A stretch of DNA of 61,494 nucleotides, from NCBI GenBank assembly GCA_016871355.1, contig VFZC01000015.1:1-61494 (forward strand), read 5' to 3'. Both the position numbers and the translations under genes were made by a program. Positions 7,631 through 15,707 of the stretch are shown here, piece by piece (the first letter of the stretch is position 1; the number at the start of each line of letters is the position of its first letter). The notes under the pieces are model-generated. The model saw only the letters and a list, made by a program, of their open reading frames with translations. It searched no databases and was not told the DNA's origin. This DNA comes from Actinomycetota bacterium. GTDB lineage: Bacteria; Actinomycetota; Acidimicrobiia; Acidimicrobiales; Ilumatobacteraceae.

Positions 7631-8460
7631 AGAGGCACCGTGACCGAACCGACGTAGGTGCTCGGCCCGATCAACACGACCCGACGTCCGTCGACGCGCA
7701 CTCGCGCGTCACCGCCGTCCATGTGCACGATCACTTCGGAACTCGAGGCCGGAACGAGTCCCCACGCCCGAGCGGCTTCAGCCGCCGCGCAGGCGCCGGT
7801 TCCGCAGGCCATCGTGATGCCGGCTCCTCGTTCGTGCACGCGCATCGTGATGGCGTTCTGCTCGGGTCCGGGTTCGATGATCTCGAGATTGACCTGTGGC
7901 ACGAGCGAGCCCAGTCGCCCCAAGTCGACGGCACGTACGTCGTCGACTCCGACGACCGAGTGCGGATTGCCGAGCGACACGTGACGCACCGGACGATCGG
8001 GGTGGCACTCGAGTGACGCCCACCCGTTCGGCTCGGGCAGATCGGAGACTTCACCCATGTCGACACTGGCCATCACCGTGAGTGGATCGACCAGAGCGAC
8101 CAACGACACCGATCGGCGACCGGCATCGGTGTCGACCACGTAATCGATCGAGCCCCGACCGCCGTCATCCGGCGACGACGAATCGGCGAGATGAGCCGCC
8201 TGGACGAGACAACGAATGCCGTTGCCACTCATCTCGGCCCGACTGCCATCGGCGTTGTAGAGCGTCATACCCACATGGCGAGTCGACTGGCGATCGAGCA
8301 ACAAGAGTCCGTCGGCGCCGACGCCGGTACGACGGTCGCACCAGCGGCGCGCTTCGGCCGCCCAATCGCTCACCCGTGCGTCCTGAACCGTGTCGTACAC
8401 CAGGAAGTCGTTGCCCAAGCCGTGATGCTTGGTGAGAACGACGTGCTGGGCAGCGGACAT
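7627..8460 (-). CDS. dapF: Diaminopimelate epimerase
   Basis: DapF converts LL- to meso-diaminopimelate for lysine and peptidoglycan. The two catalytic thiols are present: Cys84 in SGNGIRC and a second near residue 220 in MACGTGACA. The N-terminal KHHGLGNDFLV is typical. The length of 277 residues is normal. It is in the same operon as dapC, so two steps of the succinylase branch are made together. There is a 12-bp gap after miaA. Confidence 0.96.
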   Translation of the reverse strand: MSAAQHVVLTKHHGLGNDFLVYDTVQDARVSDWAAEARRWCDRRTGVGADGLLLLDRQSTRHVGMTLYNADGSRAEMSGNGIRCLVQAAHLADSSSPDDGGRGSIDYVVDTDAGRRSVSLVALVDPLTVMASVDMGEVSDLPEPNGWASLECHPDRPVRHVSLGNPHSVVGVDDVRAVDLGRLGSLVPQVNLEIIEPGPEQNAITMRVHERGAGITMACGTGACAAAEAARAWGLVPASSSEVIVHMDGGDARVRVDGRRVVLIGPSTYVGSVTVPL

Positions 8461-8472
8461 GACCGGCTCAGG

Positions 8473-9378
8473 TTAGGTCAGCCGCGACTCGACGAGAGCC
8501 ACGCATTCGCCCACCGGATCGGATTCGATGTCGATCCACTCGACGCGCGGATCTCGCCGGAACCAGCGCTCCTGACGAACGGCGAACTGACGGGTGCGGA
8601 TCACGATCTCCTCTCGCGCCCGTTCGAGCGACCATTCGCCCGACAGATGACGGTGCAGTTCTTCGTAGCCGAGCGCGGCCGCGGCGGTACGCGACTTCGG
8701 TACCGATTCGAGTGCCCGCACTTCGTCCAGCCATCCGGCCGCCAACATCGCATCCACGCGCTCTTCGATCCGCCGTGACAAAACGTCTCGCGGCCACCGT
8801 AGAGCGATCTGGACCACGTCGGACTCCGGGTACGTGTCGACTCCGGGCCCGAACGACGAGAACGCCCGGCCACTCCCTTCGATCACCTCGAGTGCGCGCA
8901 CGATGCGACGGGCATTGGTGGGCTCCATCTTGGTGGCGGCCACCGGGTCGAGGGTCGCCAAACGCCGATGCAGGTTCGCCGCGCCCACTTCGTCGACTTC
9001 GCGTTCGAGTCGCGCGCGAACCGCTGGCCACTGACCCGGAATGTCGAGTTCGTCGATGGCTGCTCGCGCGTACAAGCCGGTCCCTCCCACCAGGATCGCG
9101 TGACGATCACGAGACGCGATGTCGGCCCGCACCGCGCGGTACTCGCGCTGGAACCGAGCCACGGTGAACTCGTCGCTCGGACCGACGATGTCGATGAGGT
9201 GATGAGGCACGCGGGCCCGTTCGTCCGCCGATGGTTTGGCCGTGCCGATGTCGAGGCCGCGATACACCTGCATCGCGTCGATCGACACGAGCTCGAGTGA
9301 CGGGTTTCGTTCGGCCACCGCGAGAGCCACCGCCGACTTACCGCTCGCCGTCGGCCCGAGCAGGGCGATGGTCCTCAC
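8473..9378 (-). CDS. miaA: tRNA dimethylallyltransferase
   Basis: MiaA prenylates A37 of tRNAs that read codons starting with U, making i6A. The P-loop LLGPTASGKS at residues 6-15, the SIDAMQVYRGLDIGTAKP region and the QR motif region (TRQFAVRQERWFR) near the C-terminus are all present in 301 residues. Its 5' end overlaps the end of miaB by 4 nt, so the enzyme that modifies its product next is made from the same transcript. Confidence 0.96.
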   Translation of the reverse strand: MRTIALLGPTASGKSAVALAVAERNPSLELVSIDAMQVYRGLDIGTAKPSADERARVPHHLIDIVGPSDEFTVARFQREYRAVRADIASRDRHAILVGGTGLYARAAIDELDIPGQWPAVRARLEREVDEVGAANLHRRLATLDPVAATKMEPTNARRIVRALEVIEGSGRAFSSFGPGVDTYPESDVVQIALRWPRDVLSRRIEERVDAMLAAGWLDEVRALESVPKSRTAAAALGYEELHRHLSGEWSLERAREEIVIRTRQFAVRQERWFRRDPRVEWIDIESDPVGECVALVESRLT

Positions 9379-10796
9379 GACGAGGCGACGGGAATGCGCA
9401 CCTTGTGCTGCGGTTCGCTGATGAGTTCGCGGAACTCGCCCCGCAGGTGGTGCGGAGCCGCTCCGGTGATCTCCACCAGCGCGTACGAGCCGGTGCGGAC
9501 CGGCGTCGTGGGCTGGAAGTGCACGAGTTTGTTCTGCCGAGTGCGCGCCGACACCAGTGTGGGGTCCTTCTTCGACGGACCTTCGATCAACACTTCCTCC
9601 ACGCGACCGACGCGCGCTTGATGCTTCATGATCGCCGAACGTTCGACCACCACCCGCAATCGTGCGAAGCGCTCGGCGATCACGTCGGGGGCCACGAAGT
9701 GATCGACCATGGTGGCCGCTTCGGTTCCTTCGCGGGGCGAGAAGATGAAGGTGTAGGCGTAGTCGTACTCGGCCGCCGCCGCCACCTCGAGCGTGCGTTC
9801 GAAATCGTCCTCGGTCTCGCCCGGGAAACCGACGATGATGTCGGTGCTCACGGCCAGATCGACGACTGCTGTCCGCGCCTCCGACAAACGAGCCAGGTAC
9901 CGCTCGGCGGTGTAGCCGCGATGCATCAGCGCGAGCACACGATCGCTACCCGACTGCAGCGGATAATGGAGGTGTTCGCACACGGCCGCGGTGTCGGCCA
10001 TGGCGGCGAAGGTCTCCGAGCGCATGTCCTTGGGGTGCGGACTCGTGAATCGCACGCGTCGGATACCGGGCACGTGGCCCACCGCTCGCAGCAAATCTCC
10101 GAACATCGGGCGCACGGACGCGTCGAGACCCTCGCGACGGCGCGCCAACTGCAGATCGCGGCCATAACTGTTGACGTTCTGCCCGAGCAGAGTCACCTCG
10201 GTGACACCCTGGCTCGCCAGCGACTCGACCTCGGCCACCACGTCATCGAAGGGTCGGCTGATCTCGGCGCCACGCACGGCCGGCACGATGCAGAACGCGC
10301 AGGAGTTGTCGCACCCGATCTGGATGGTGACCCACGCGTCGTACGACGTGGTTCGCTTGGCCGGCAGCGCCGACGGGAAGAGCGCGTGGTCGTCGATGAC
10401 GGCGGCGTCGAAGATTTCGGTGACCGGTCCGGAGGTGCGCGCGGTCTGCACGAGTTCGGCCGCCCGGTGAACGTTGTGGGTGCCGAGAACCACGTCGACC
10501 CACGGCGCCCGGTTGCGCACGATGTCGCGATCCTTCTGCGCGAGGCACCCCGACACCACGATCTGTCGATCGGGCTTCTGATCTTTCCACTGACGCAGCC
10601 ATCCGAGTTGGCCGTACAACTTGTTGTCGGCGTTCTCGCGGATGCAGCACGTGTTGAGGACGATCACGTCGGCTTCGTCGTCGGTCTCGACTGGCGCCAT
10701 TCCGTCGGATTCGAGCAGCCCGGCGATGCGTTCGGAGTCGTGCTCGTTCATCTGACACCCGAAGGTGCGCACCACGTACCGACGCGATTCGGCCAT
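9375..10796 (-). CDS. miaB: tRNA-2-methylthio-N6-dimethylallyladenosine synthase
   Basis: MiaB adds the methylthio group to i6A37 through radical SAM chemistry. The 473-residue protein has an N-terminal UPF0004 domain (FGCQMNEHDSERI, with further cysteines in NTCCIREN and VSGCLAQ), the radical-SAM CxxxCxxC (GCDNSCAFCIVP) and a C-terminal TRAM domain. It heads the operon miaB-miaA-dapF-hflX-dapC-membrane protein. The ATG at 10796 is 6 nt after TAGCCT. Confidence 0.96.
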   Translation of the reverse strand: MAESRRYVVRTFGCQMNEHDSERIAGLLESDGMAPVETDDEADVIVLNTCCIRENADNKLYGQLGWLRQWKDQKPDRQIVVSGCLAQKDRDIVRNRAPWVDVVLGTHNVHRAAELVQTARTSGPVTEIFDAAVIDDHALFPSALPAKRTTSYDAWVTIQIGCDNSCAFCIVPAVRGAEISRPFDDVVAEVESLASQGVTEVTLLGQNVNSYGRDLQLARRREGLDASVRPMFGDLLRAVGHVPGIRRVRFTSPHPKDMRSETFAAMADTAAVCEHLHYPLQSGSDRVLALMHRGYTAERYLARLSEARTAVVDLAVSTDIIVGFPGETEDDFERTLEVAAAAEYDYAYTFIFSPREGTEAATMVDHFVAPDVIAERFARLRVVVERSAIMKHQARVGRVEEVLIEGPSKKDPTLVSARTRQNKLVHFQPTTPVRTGSYALVEITGAAPHHLRGEFRELISEPQHKVRIPVASS

Positions 10797-10802
10797 GGGG
10801 TC

Positions 10803-10808
10803 AGGCTA
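10803..10808 (-). promoter_or_regulatory. -10 element, leaderless start of miaB
   Basis: TAGCCT ends 6 nt before the ATG at 10796. It drives the mia-dap-hflX operon. Confidence 0.55.
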
Positions 10809-10823
10809 CCGACGGGCCCGAAG

Positions 10824-12107
10824 TCAGCCCTGGACGAAATCCCGCAACGCGCGGCCCCCGGCCATGTGGCGCAGCCGGATGAGGGTACGTACCTCGATCT
10901 GACGCACCCGTTCACGTGTGATGTTGAACGCCTGGCCCACCTCTTCGAGCGTCGCCCCGTCGTCGCCATCGATGCCGAAACGCATGCGCATCACTTCCTG
11001 CTCGCGTTCGGGCAAGTCGCCCAGGGCCAAGCGGACCGCCTCACGCAAAATGTCACGCTCGATCGAGTCGGTCGGATCGGACGACGCGTCGGCGGCCACG
11101 CTGTCGCCCACCGTGATGTCGGTGTCGTCACGCGCCGGCTGATCGAGACTCGTCGTGTCGGAGGCCAGGTGCAACAACTCGGCCACCTGGTCGATGTCGT
11201 CACCGACTGCCGACGCGATCTCGGCGATCGTCGGCTCGCGTTGCAGCTTCTGAATCAGGTCGCGTTGGCTGCGCTGAATGCGCTGGATGTGCTCGACGGT
11301 GTGCGCCGGCAACCGGATGTTCCGACTCTCTTCGGCCACGGCTCGCGAGATCGATTGTCGGATCCACCAGGTGGCGTAGGTGGAGAACTTGAAACCGCGT
11401 GTGTGGTTGAACCTCTCAACCGCCTTCATGAGACCGATGTTTCCGCTCTGGATGGCGTCGGCCAGCGGCATGCTGGGCCGTACGAATCGCTTGGCGATGC
11501 TCACGACGAGGCGCAGGTTGCTGGTGATGAGTTGCTGGCGGGCCCGCTCGCCGGCATCCACCGCCCGCCGCAGTCGTCGGCTCTCGGCGAACGACAACTC
11601 ACCGTTCGAGTCGTTCTCGTCGCCGGTCACGTCGCTGGTGCGAGCGAGGAGCATTCGCTGTGCGTCGTGGCCCGCCTCGATCAGTCGCGCCAGATGACGT
11701 TCGCCCTCGGCGTCGAGCAGAGGGATCTGGCTGATCTCGTACATGTACAGGCGCACGGCGTCCTGATCGGGTCCGTCGACACTCGCGGTTCTGTTCGCTT
11801 GTCGGCGCTTGGCGCGCGCGGGCGGCTCGAGACCCGATTCGATCAGCGGACGCCGCAGTTCACCGCTCTCGTCGAGATCGAACGACTGCTCGACGGCGAT
11901 TCCGTGATCCTCGATCGCGCGACGCACCGTGTCGATCAACTCGGCACTCAGTTCGACGTCGTGCAGAACGTCGACGATCTCTTCGGCGAGCAGACGACCG
12001 CGACGTCGACCGTGGTCGATCAGTTCACGCCAGTCGGACAGAGCGATTCCGCGCGCGGGCGGCGGAAGTATTCCGCTCACGCCATCGCTCGTGCTGCCCA
12101 CCGCCAC
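10824..12107 (-). CDS. rpoD: RNA polymerase sigma factor, RpoD/SigA type
   Basis: The 427-residue protein has a region 1.1-like segment (residues ~24-80, LIDHGRRRGRLLAEEIVDVL), region 1.2 (DAVRLYMYEIS), region 2 including YATWWIRQSISRAVAEE, region 3, and region 4.2 (LEEVGQAFNITRERVRQIE). It directly follows dnaG as in the classical macromolecular-synthesis operon, which supports a primary role. Region 2.4 is somewhat divergent (ESRNIRLPAHT where principal factors usually have ARTIRIPVHM), so a group 2 factor is possible. GTG at 12107 is annotated. A second GTG at 12101 sits at a better distance from GGGGGG and may be the real start. Confidence 0.85.
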   Translation of the reverse strand: MAVGSTSDGVSGILPPPARGIALSDWRELIDHGRRRGRLLAEEIVDVLHDVELSAELIDTVRRAIEDHGIAVEQSFDLDESGELRRPLIESGLEPPARAKRRQANRTASVDGPDQDAVRLYMYEISQIPLLDAEGERHLARLIEAGHDAQRMLLARTSDVTGDENDSNGELSFAESRRLRRAVDAGERARQQLITSNLRLVVSIAKRFVRPSMPLADAIQSGNIGLMKAVERFNHTRGFKFSTYATWWIRQSISRAVAEESRNIRLPAHTVEHIQRIQRSQRDLIQKLQREPTIAEIASAVGDDIDQVAELLHLASDTTSLDQPARDDTDITVGDSVAADASSDPTDSIERDILREAVRLALGDLPEREQEVMRMRFGIDGDDGATLEEVGQAFNITRERVRQIEVRTLIRLRHMAGGRALRDFVQG

Positions 12108-12125
12108 CCCCCGGCGGAACGCTCG

Positions 12126-13895
12126 TCAGCTCGAGCGATCCACGAGCCACCGTAGCAATTCCTCGGCGGCCCCCTGAGCGGTGCGTTCGGAGTCGATCTC
12201 CTCGAGTTTTTGTCGAGCGTCGCGGTCGGCGCGGATCTCGTCGGGGTCGGTGAGTCGGGTGCGTTGGGCGAGAGTGCGGCGCACGGCCACCGCGATGAGA
12301 TCGAAGGCCACCAGAGCCGGAGTCACGTCGATGTCGGCGACCGCGGCCCGCTCGAGGAGTTCGCGAACCTCCGGGTCGGCGAGATCCATCGCGTTGTTGA
12401 TGAGAATGCCCGAGTCGGCCTCCGACGCCTGGCCGAGAACGTAGAACGCGCGCCGCGCCACGTCGGACGCGAACAGATCGGCGATCAACCACGGCGCGAT
12501 GTCGTCCCACTGCTGCAAGAGCAACGAGATGGAGGCGAATTCGGCATTGAACTCGGGAACCGGGGCGGCCATGGGCTGATTCGTCGGCTCGTCGGATACC
12601 GCGACCACCCGACGGGTCTCGGCCTGCCGAGCCAAGTCGGCCACCGGCAGACCCACCCGCGCCGCCACTTCCCCGGCGTAGAGCTTGCGCACGTTGACGT
12701 CGGGGTGCTCGTTGATGACGGCGAGCGCGCGTGACGCGACCCGCGCGCGATCTTCCGGACTCCGAAGCGGTGCGCTCGTCACCACCCGATTGACCCGAAA
12801 GCCGAGGAACGGCATGGCTTCGTCGACGGCCACCGCCAACGAGTCGGGGTCGGTGAGGGCGAGATCGCCCGGGTCCTTGCCGTCGGGGAACCGTGCCACC
12901 GCCACCTGGACCTGGTACTTCTTCTCCCATTCGTAGAACTTCTCGGCCGCACCTTGGCCCGCAGCGTCGGCGTCGAAGGCGAGTACCACGCGGCTGGCGA
13001 ACCGTTTGAGAATGCGCACGTGCTCTTCGGTGAGCGCGGTGCCACATGTGGCCACCGCACGCGTGACGCCGGAGCGGTGGAAACCGATCACGTCGGTGTA
13101 GCCCTCGCACACCACCACTTGGTCGTGCTTCACCACATCACCCTTGGCCCAGTTGAGGCCGTACAGAGTCTTCGACTTGAAGTACACCTTGGTCTCGGGT
13201 GAGTTCTTGTACTTCGCCGGATCGGTGCTGCCGGGCAAGATGCGGCCGCCGAAGGCCACCGCTTCGCCGGTGTCGGTGAAGATCGGGAACATCACGCGGG
13301 CCCGAAAAGCGTCCTGCAAACGACCGGTTCGATTGGCGAAGGCCAAACCGGTGTCGTTCAGTACGTCGGCGGCGAACCCTTCCTTACGGAGATGTGCACT
13401 CAAGAGATCCCAGTCGTCGGGTGCCCAACCGAGACGGAACTGACGGGCCACGTCGCCCGACAAACCACGCTGCCGCAGGTAGTCGCGGGCCGCCCGAGCG
13501 TCGGGGGACGTGAGCAGCCGCTGGTGGTACCACTCGACGGCGGCATCGAGAGCTTCCACCAACTTCTTGCGCCGTTGACGATCCTTGCCCTCGCCACCGG
13601 TGGTGTAGTGCAGGGTGATTCCCGAACGCGACGCCAACTTCTCGACGGCTTGCCCGAAGTCGACGTGGTCGATCTCCTGCACGAACTTGAACACGTCACC
13701 GGCGGCCTGACAGCCGAAGCACTTGTACCGACCTGTGTCTTCGCGAACGTTGAACGAACCGCTCTTCTCGGCGTGGAACGGACAGAGGCCCACCCAGTTA
13801 CGACCCACACGGCGCAAGGCAACGGACTGCTGGACGACTTCGACGATGGACGTGGCCGCTCGCACCCTCTCGATGTCGTCCTCGACGATCGCCAT
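12126..13895 (-). CDS. dnaG: DNA primase
   Basis: DnaG lays RNA primers at the replication fork. The CHC2 zinc site is Cys38, His41, Cys59 and Cys62 (CPFHAEKSG ... YKCFGCQ). The Toprim domain has EGYTDVIGFH and AFDADAAGQGA. A C-terminal DnaB-binding region completes 589 residues. The ATG at 13895 follows TAGCCT by 6 nt. The first three bases of that -10 are also the stop codon of the upstream terC gene. Confidence 0.96.
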   Translation of the reverse strand: MAIVEDDIERVRAATSIVEVVQQSVALRRVGRNWVGLCPFHAEKSGSFNVREDTGRYKCFGCQAAGDVFKFVQEIDHVDFGQAVEKLASRSGITLHYTTGGEGKDRQRRKKLVEALDAAVEWYHQRLLTSPDARAARDYLRQRGLSGDVARQFRLGWAPDDWDLLSAHLRKEGFAADVLNDTGLAFANRTGRLQDAFRARVMFPIFTDTGEAVAFGGRILPGSTDPAKYKNSPETKVYFKSKTLYGLNWAKGDVVKHDQVVVCEGYTDVIGFHRSGVTRAVATCGTALTEEHVRILKRFASRVVLAFDADAAGQGAAEKFYEWEKKYQVQVAVARFPDGKDPGDLALTDPDSLAVAVDEAMPFLGFRVNRVVTSAPLRSPEDRARVASRALAVINEHPDVNVRKLYAGEVAARVGLPVADLARQAETRRVVAVSDEPTNQPMAAPVPEFNAEFASISLLLQQWDDIAPWLIADLFASDVARRAFYVLGQASEADSGILINNAMDLADPEVRELLERAAVADIDVTPALVAFDLIAVAVRRTLAQRTRLTDPDEIRADRDARQKLEEIDSERTAQGAAEELLRWLVDRSS

Positions 13896-13901
13896 GGGCG
13901 A

Positions 13902-13907
13902 AGGCTA
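13902..13907 (-). promoter_or_regulatory. -10 element of dnaG, overlapping the terC stop
   Basis: TAGCCT ends 6 nt before the ATG at 13895. Its TAG is the terC stop codon. Confidence 0.55.
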
Positions 13908-14930
13908 ACGCTCGTCGAAGGGAGGGGGGTTCTCGTGGTGCGGCACCGGTACGCGGTCGGCTTTGAGCGAGAAACCGATGGCGGCCGCGATCACGATGGC
14001 GATCACCACGAGCGACAGCCAGGTAGGGATGTGATACCAGCCGTGAATGAGCATCTTCACACCGACGAACGCGAGGATGATCGCCAGACCTTCCTTCAGG
14101 TAGCTGAAGCGGGCATGTGCGTCGGCCAACAAGAAGTAGAGGGCGCGCAGGCCGAGGATCGCGAAGGCGTTCGACGAAAAGACGATGAACTGCTCACGAC
14201 TGACGGCCAGAACCGCTGGCACCGAGTCGACGGCGAACAGAACGTCGGTGAACTCGATGAGCAGGAGGACCGCGAACAGTGGTGTGGCGACCCGTCGGCC
14301 GTTCTCGCGGGTGAACAATTTCTGTCCATCGAAGTTCGGCGAGGTGTGAACGACTTTGTTGATGAGCTTGTAGAAACGGCCTGAGGCCGGGTCGATTTCC
14401 TCCTCGTTCTCCACCACCAACTTGATGGCCGTGAACATGAGGAACGCACCGAACACGTAGAGAACCCAATCGAACTTCTCGATGAGGGCCACCCCGGCGA
14501 AGACGAAGATGGCTCGCATGGCCAGGGCCCCGAAGATGCCCCAGAACAGGACTCGATGCTGGAACTTGGGCGGAATCTTGAAGTAGCTGAGGATGAGCGC
14601 CCACACGAAGACGTTGTCGACACTCAAACTCTTTTCGATGAGATACCCGCTGATGTATTCGCCCGAAGCCGAGGCACCGAAGGCGATCGCGATGACCGCG
14701 GTGAACGCGACACCGAGCGAGATCCACACCGTGCTCTCGATCGCTGCTTCGCGAATGTGCACCTCGTGTGCGTTGCGGTGAATGACCAGGATGTCGACCA
14801 TCAGCAAGAGGGCGATGAACACCAAGAGCGCGATCCAGGCCCAGCCCGGAACCGAGAGGTCGACGAAGTCCGACTTCGATGACTCGGAGCGCACCAAAAC
14901 GTGCGTCAGTGCGCTCGTCACCGAACTCAA
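13905..14930 (-). CDS. TerC family integral membrane protein
   Basis: The 341-residue protein has about eight membrane helices with the acidic residues typical of TerC (MVDILVI, SLSVDNVFVWALIL, EFTDVLFAVDSVPAV). The family is linked to tellurite resistance and, in Alx/MeeF-type members, to manganese export tied to secreted-protein metallation. The actual cargo here is not visible. Start GTG/ATG at 14930 overlaps the AIM24 stop by 4 nt, so the two are co-transcribed. Confidence 0.9.
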   Translation of the reverse strand: MSSVTSALTHVLVRSESSKSDFVDLSVPGWAWIALLVFIALLLMVDILVIHRNAHEVHIREAAIESTVWISLGVAFTAVIAIAFGASASGEYISGYLIEKSLSVDNVFVWALILSYFKIPPKFQHRVLFWGIFGALAMRAIFVFAGVALIEKFDWVLYVFGAFLMFTAIKLVVENEEEIDPASGRFYKLINKVVHTSPNFDGQKLFTRENGRRVATPLFAVLLLIEFTDVLFAVDSVPAVLAVSREQFIVFSSNAFAILGLRALYFLLADAHARFSYLKEGLAIILAFVGVKMLIHGWYHIPTWLSLVVIAIVIAAAIGFSLKADRVPVPHHENPPPFDER

Positions 14931-15646
14931 GTCCGCGTGAAGAGGCCGCCGATGCCTCCGCTGTTTCCACTCGACGGCCCGAGCGCGGCTTGAATCCAGC
15001 CGAGGAACTCGTTCGGATTACGAGTCTGCGTCCAGACCTTGCCCGGTCCGGTGAAGTCGAAGATCAAGCCTTCCCCGCTCTTGAAGGTTTGAACCAGGCC
15101 ACCGGTCGCCTGACGAATGTTCATGGTGACGGTGCTCTCGTAGGCGACCATGTGGCCCGTGTCGACCGAGATGGTCTCGCCGGCCGCGAGATCCCAGACT
15201 TCGAGCGCGCCGTAACACGAGAACACGACCGGACCCGATCCTTCGGCCCGCAGGATGAATCCGCCTTCGGATCCGAAGAGGTTCTTGAAGCCGCCCCACT
15301 GGGTGTTGATCTCGATCCCGGGGTCATTGGCCAGCCACGAACCCTTCGAGATGAAGAGAGGCGTCGACGGACTCACGTCCATGACCACCACGTCGCCCGC
15401 CAGTCGGGCCGCCACGTCGACGAAACCGCCTTGCGCTGGCGCCGTGTACGAACTGACGAAGAAGCTCTCGCCACCGAGAGCAGCCCGCTTGAGGCTCTTC
15501 AGGACGCCGCCTTCGGCCTTCGATTGGAGCGTGACTCCGGCCGACATGGCCATCATCGCGCCGCTCTCCACCCGAACGGTCTCGTTCGGTCCGAGGTTGA
15601 TGCGCGCCACGGCGAACGCGGGCCCTTGTCTGGTCTGTATTTGCAC
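14927..15646 (-). CDS. AIM24/TIGR00266 family protein
   Basis: The 239-residue cytoplasmic protein is a double-stranded beta-helix member of the AIM24 family (GPAFAVARINLGPNETVRVESGAMMAM ... SGEGLIFDFTGPGKVWTQTRNP), whose biochemical role is unknown. The GTG at 15646 has a strong GGAGGGG site upstream, so this unit uses a normal leader. Pairing with TerC suggests a membrane or metal-stress context, but that is inference. Confidence 0.85.
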   Translation of the reverse strand: MQIQTRQGPAFAVARINLGPNETVRVESGAMMAMSAGVTLQSKAEGGVLKSLKRAALGGESFFVSSYTAPAQGGFVDVAARLAGDVVVMDVSPSTPLFISKGSWLANDPGIEINTQWGGFKNLFGSEGGFILRAEGSGPVVFSCYGALEVWDLAAGETISVDTGHMVAYESTVTMNIRQATGGLVQTFKSGEGLIFDFTGPGKVWTQTRNPNEFLGWIQAALGPSSGNSGGIGGLFTRT

Positions 15647-15707
15647 AGCGATCCCCTCCGATTTTCGAAACCGCCGACGACGAGACGGTCAGCCGACGAC
15701 TCGACGA

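Noticed and set aside
11327-11420. Region 2.4 of the sigma factor (RQSISRA instead of RQAITRA) as the cause of the unusual promoters
   Set aside because: The change is conservative and the -10 still reads TANNNT. I see no basis for a changed specificity.
9231-12155. A 974-residue open frame on the plus strand
   Set aside because: It is antisense to miaB and the sigma factor gene, has no recognisable domain, and is explained by high GC at third positions removing stops.
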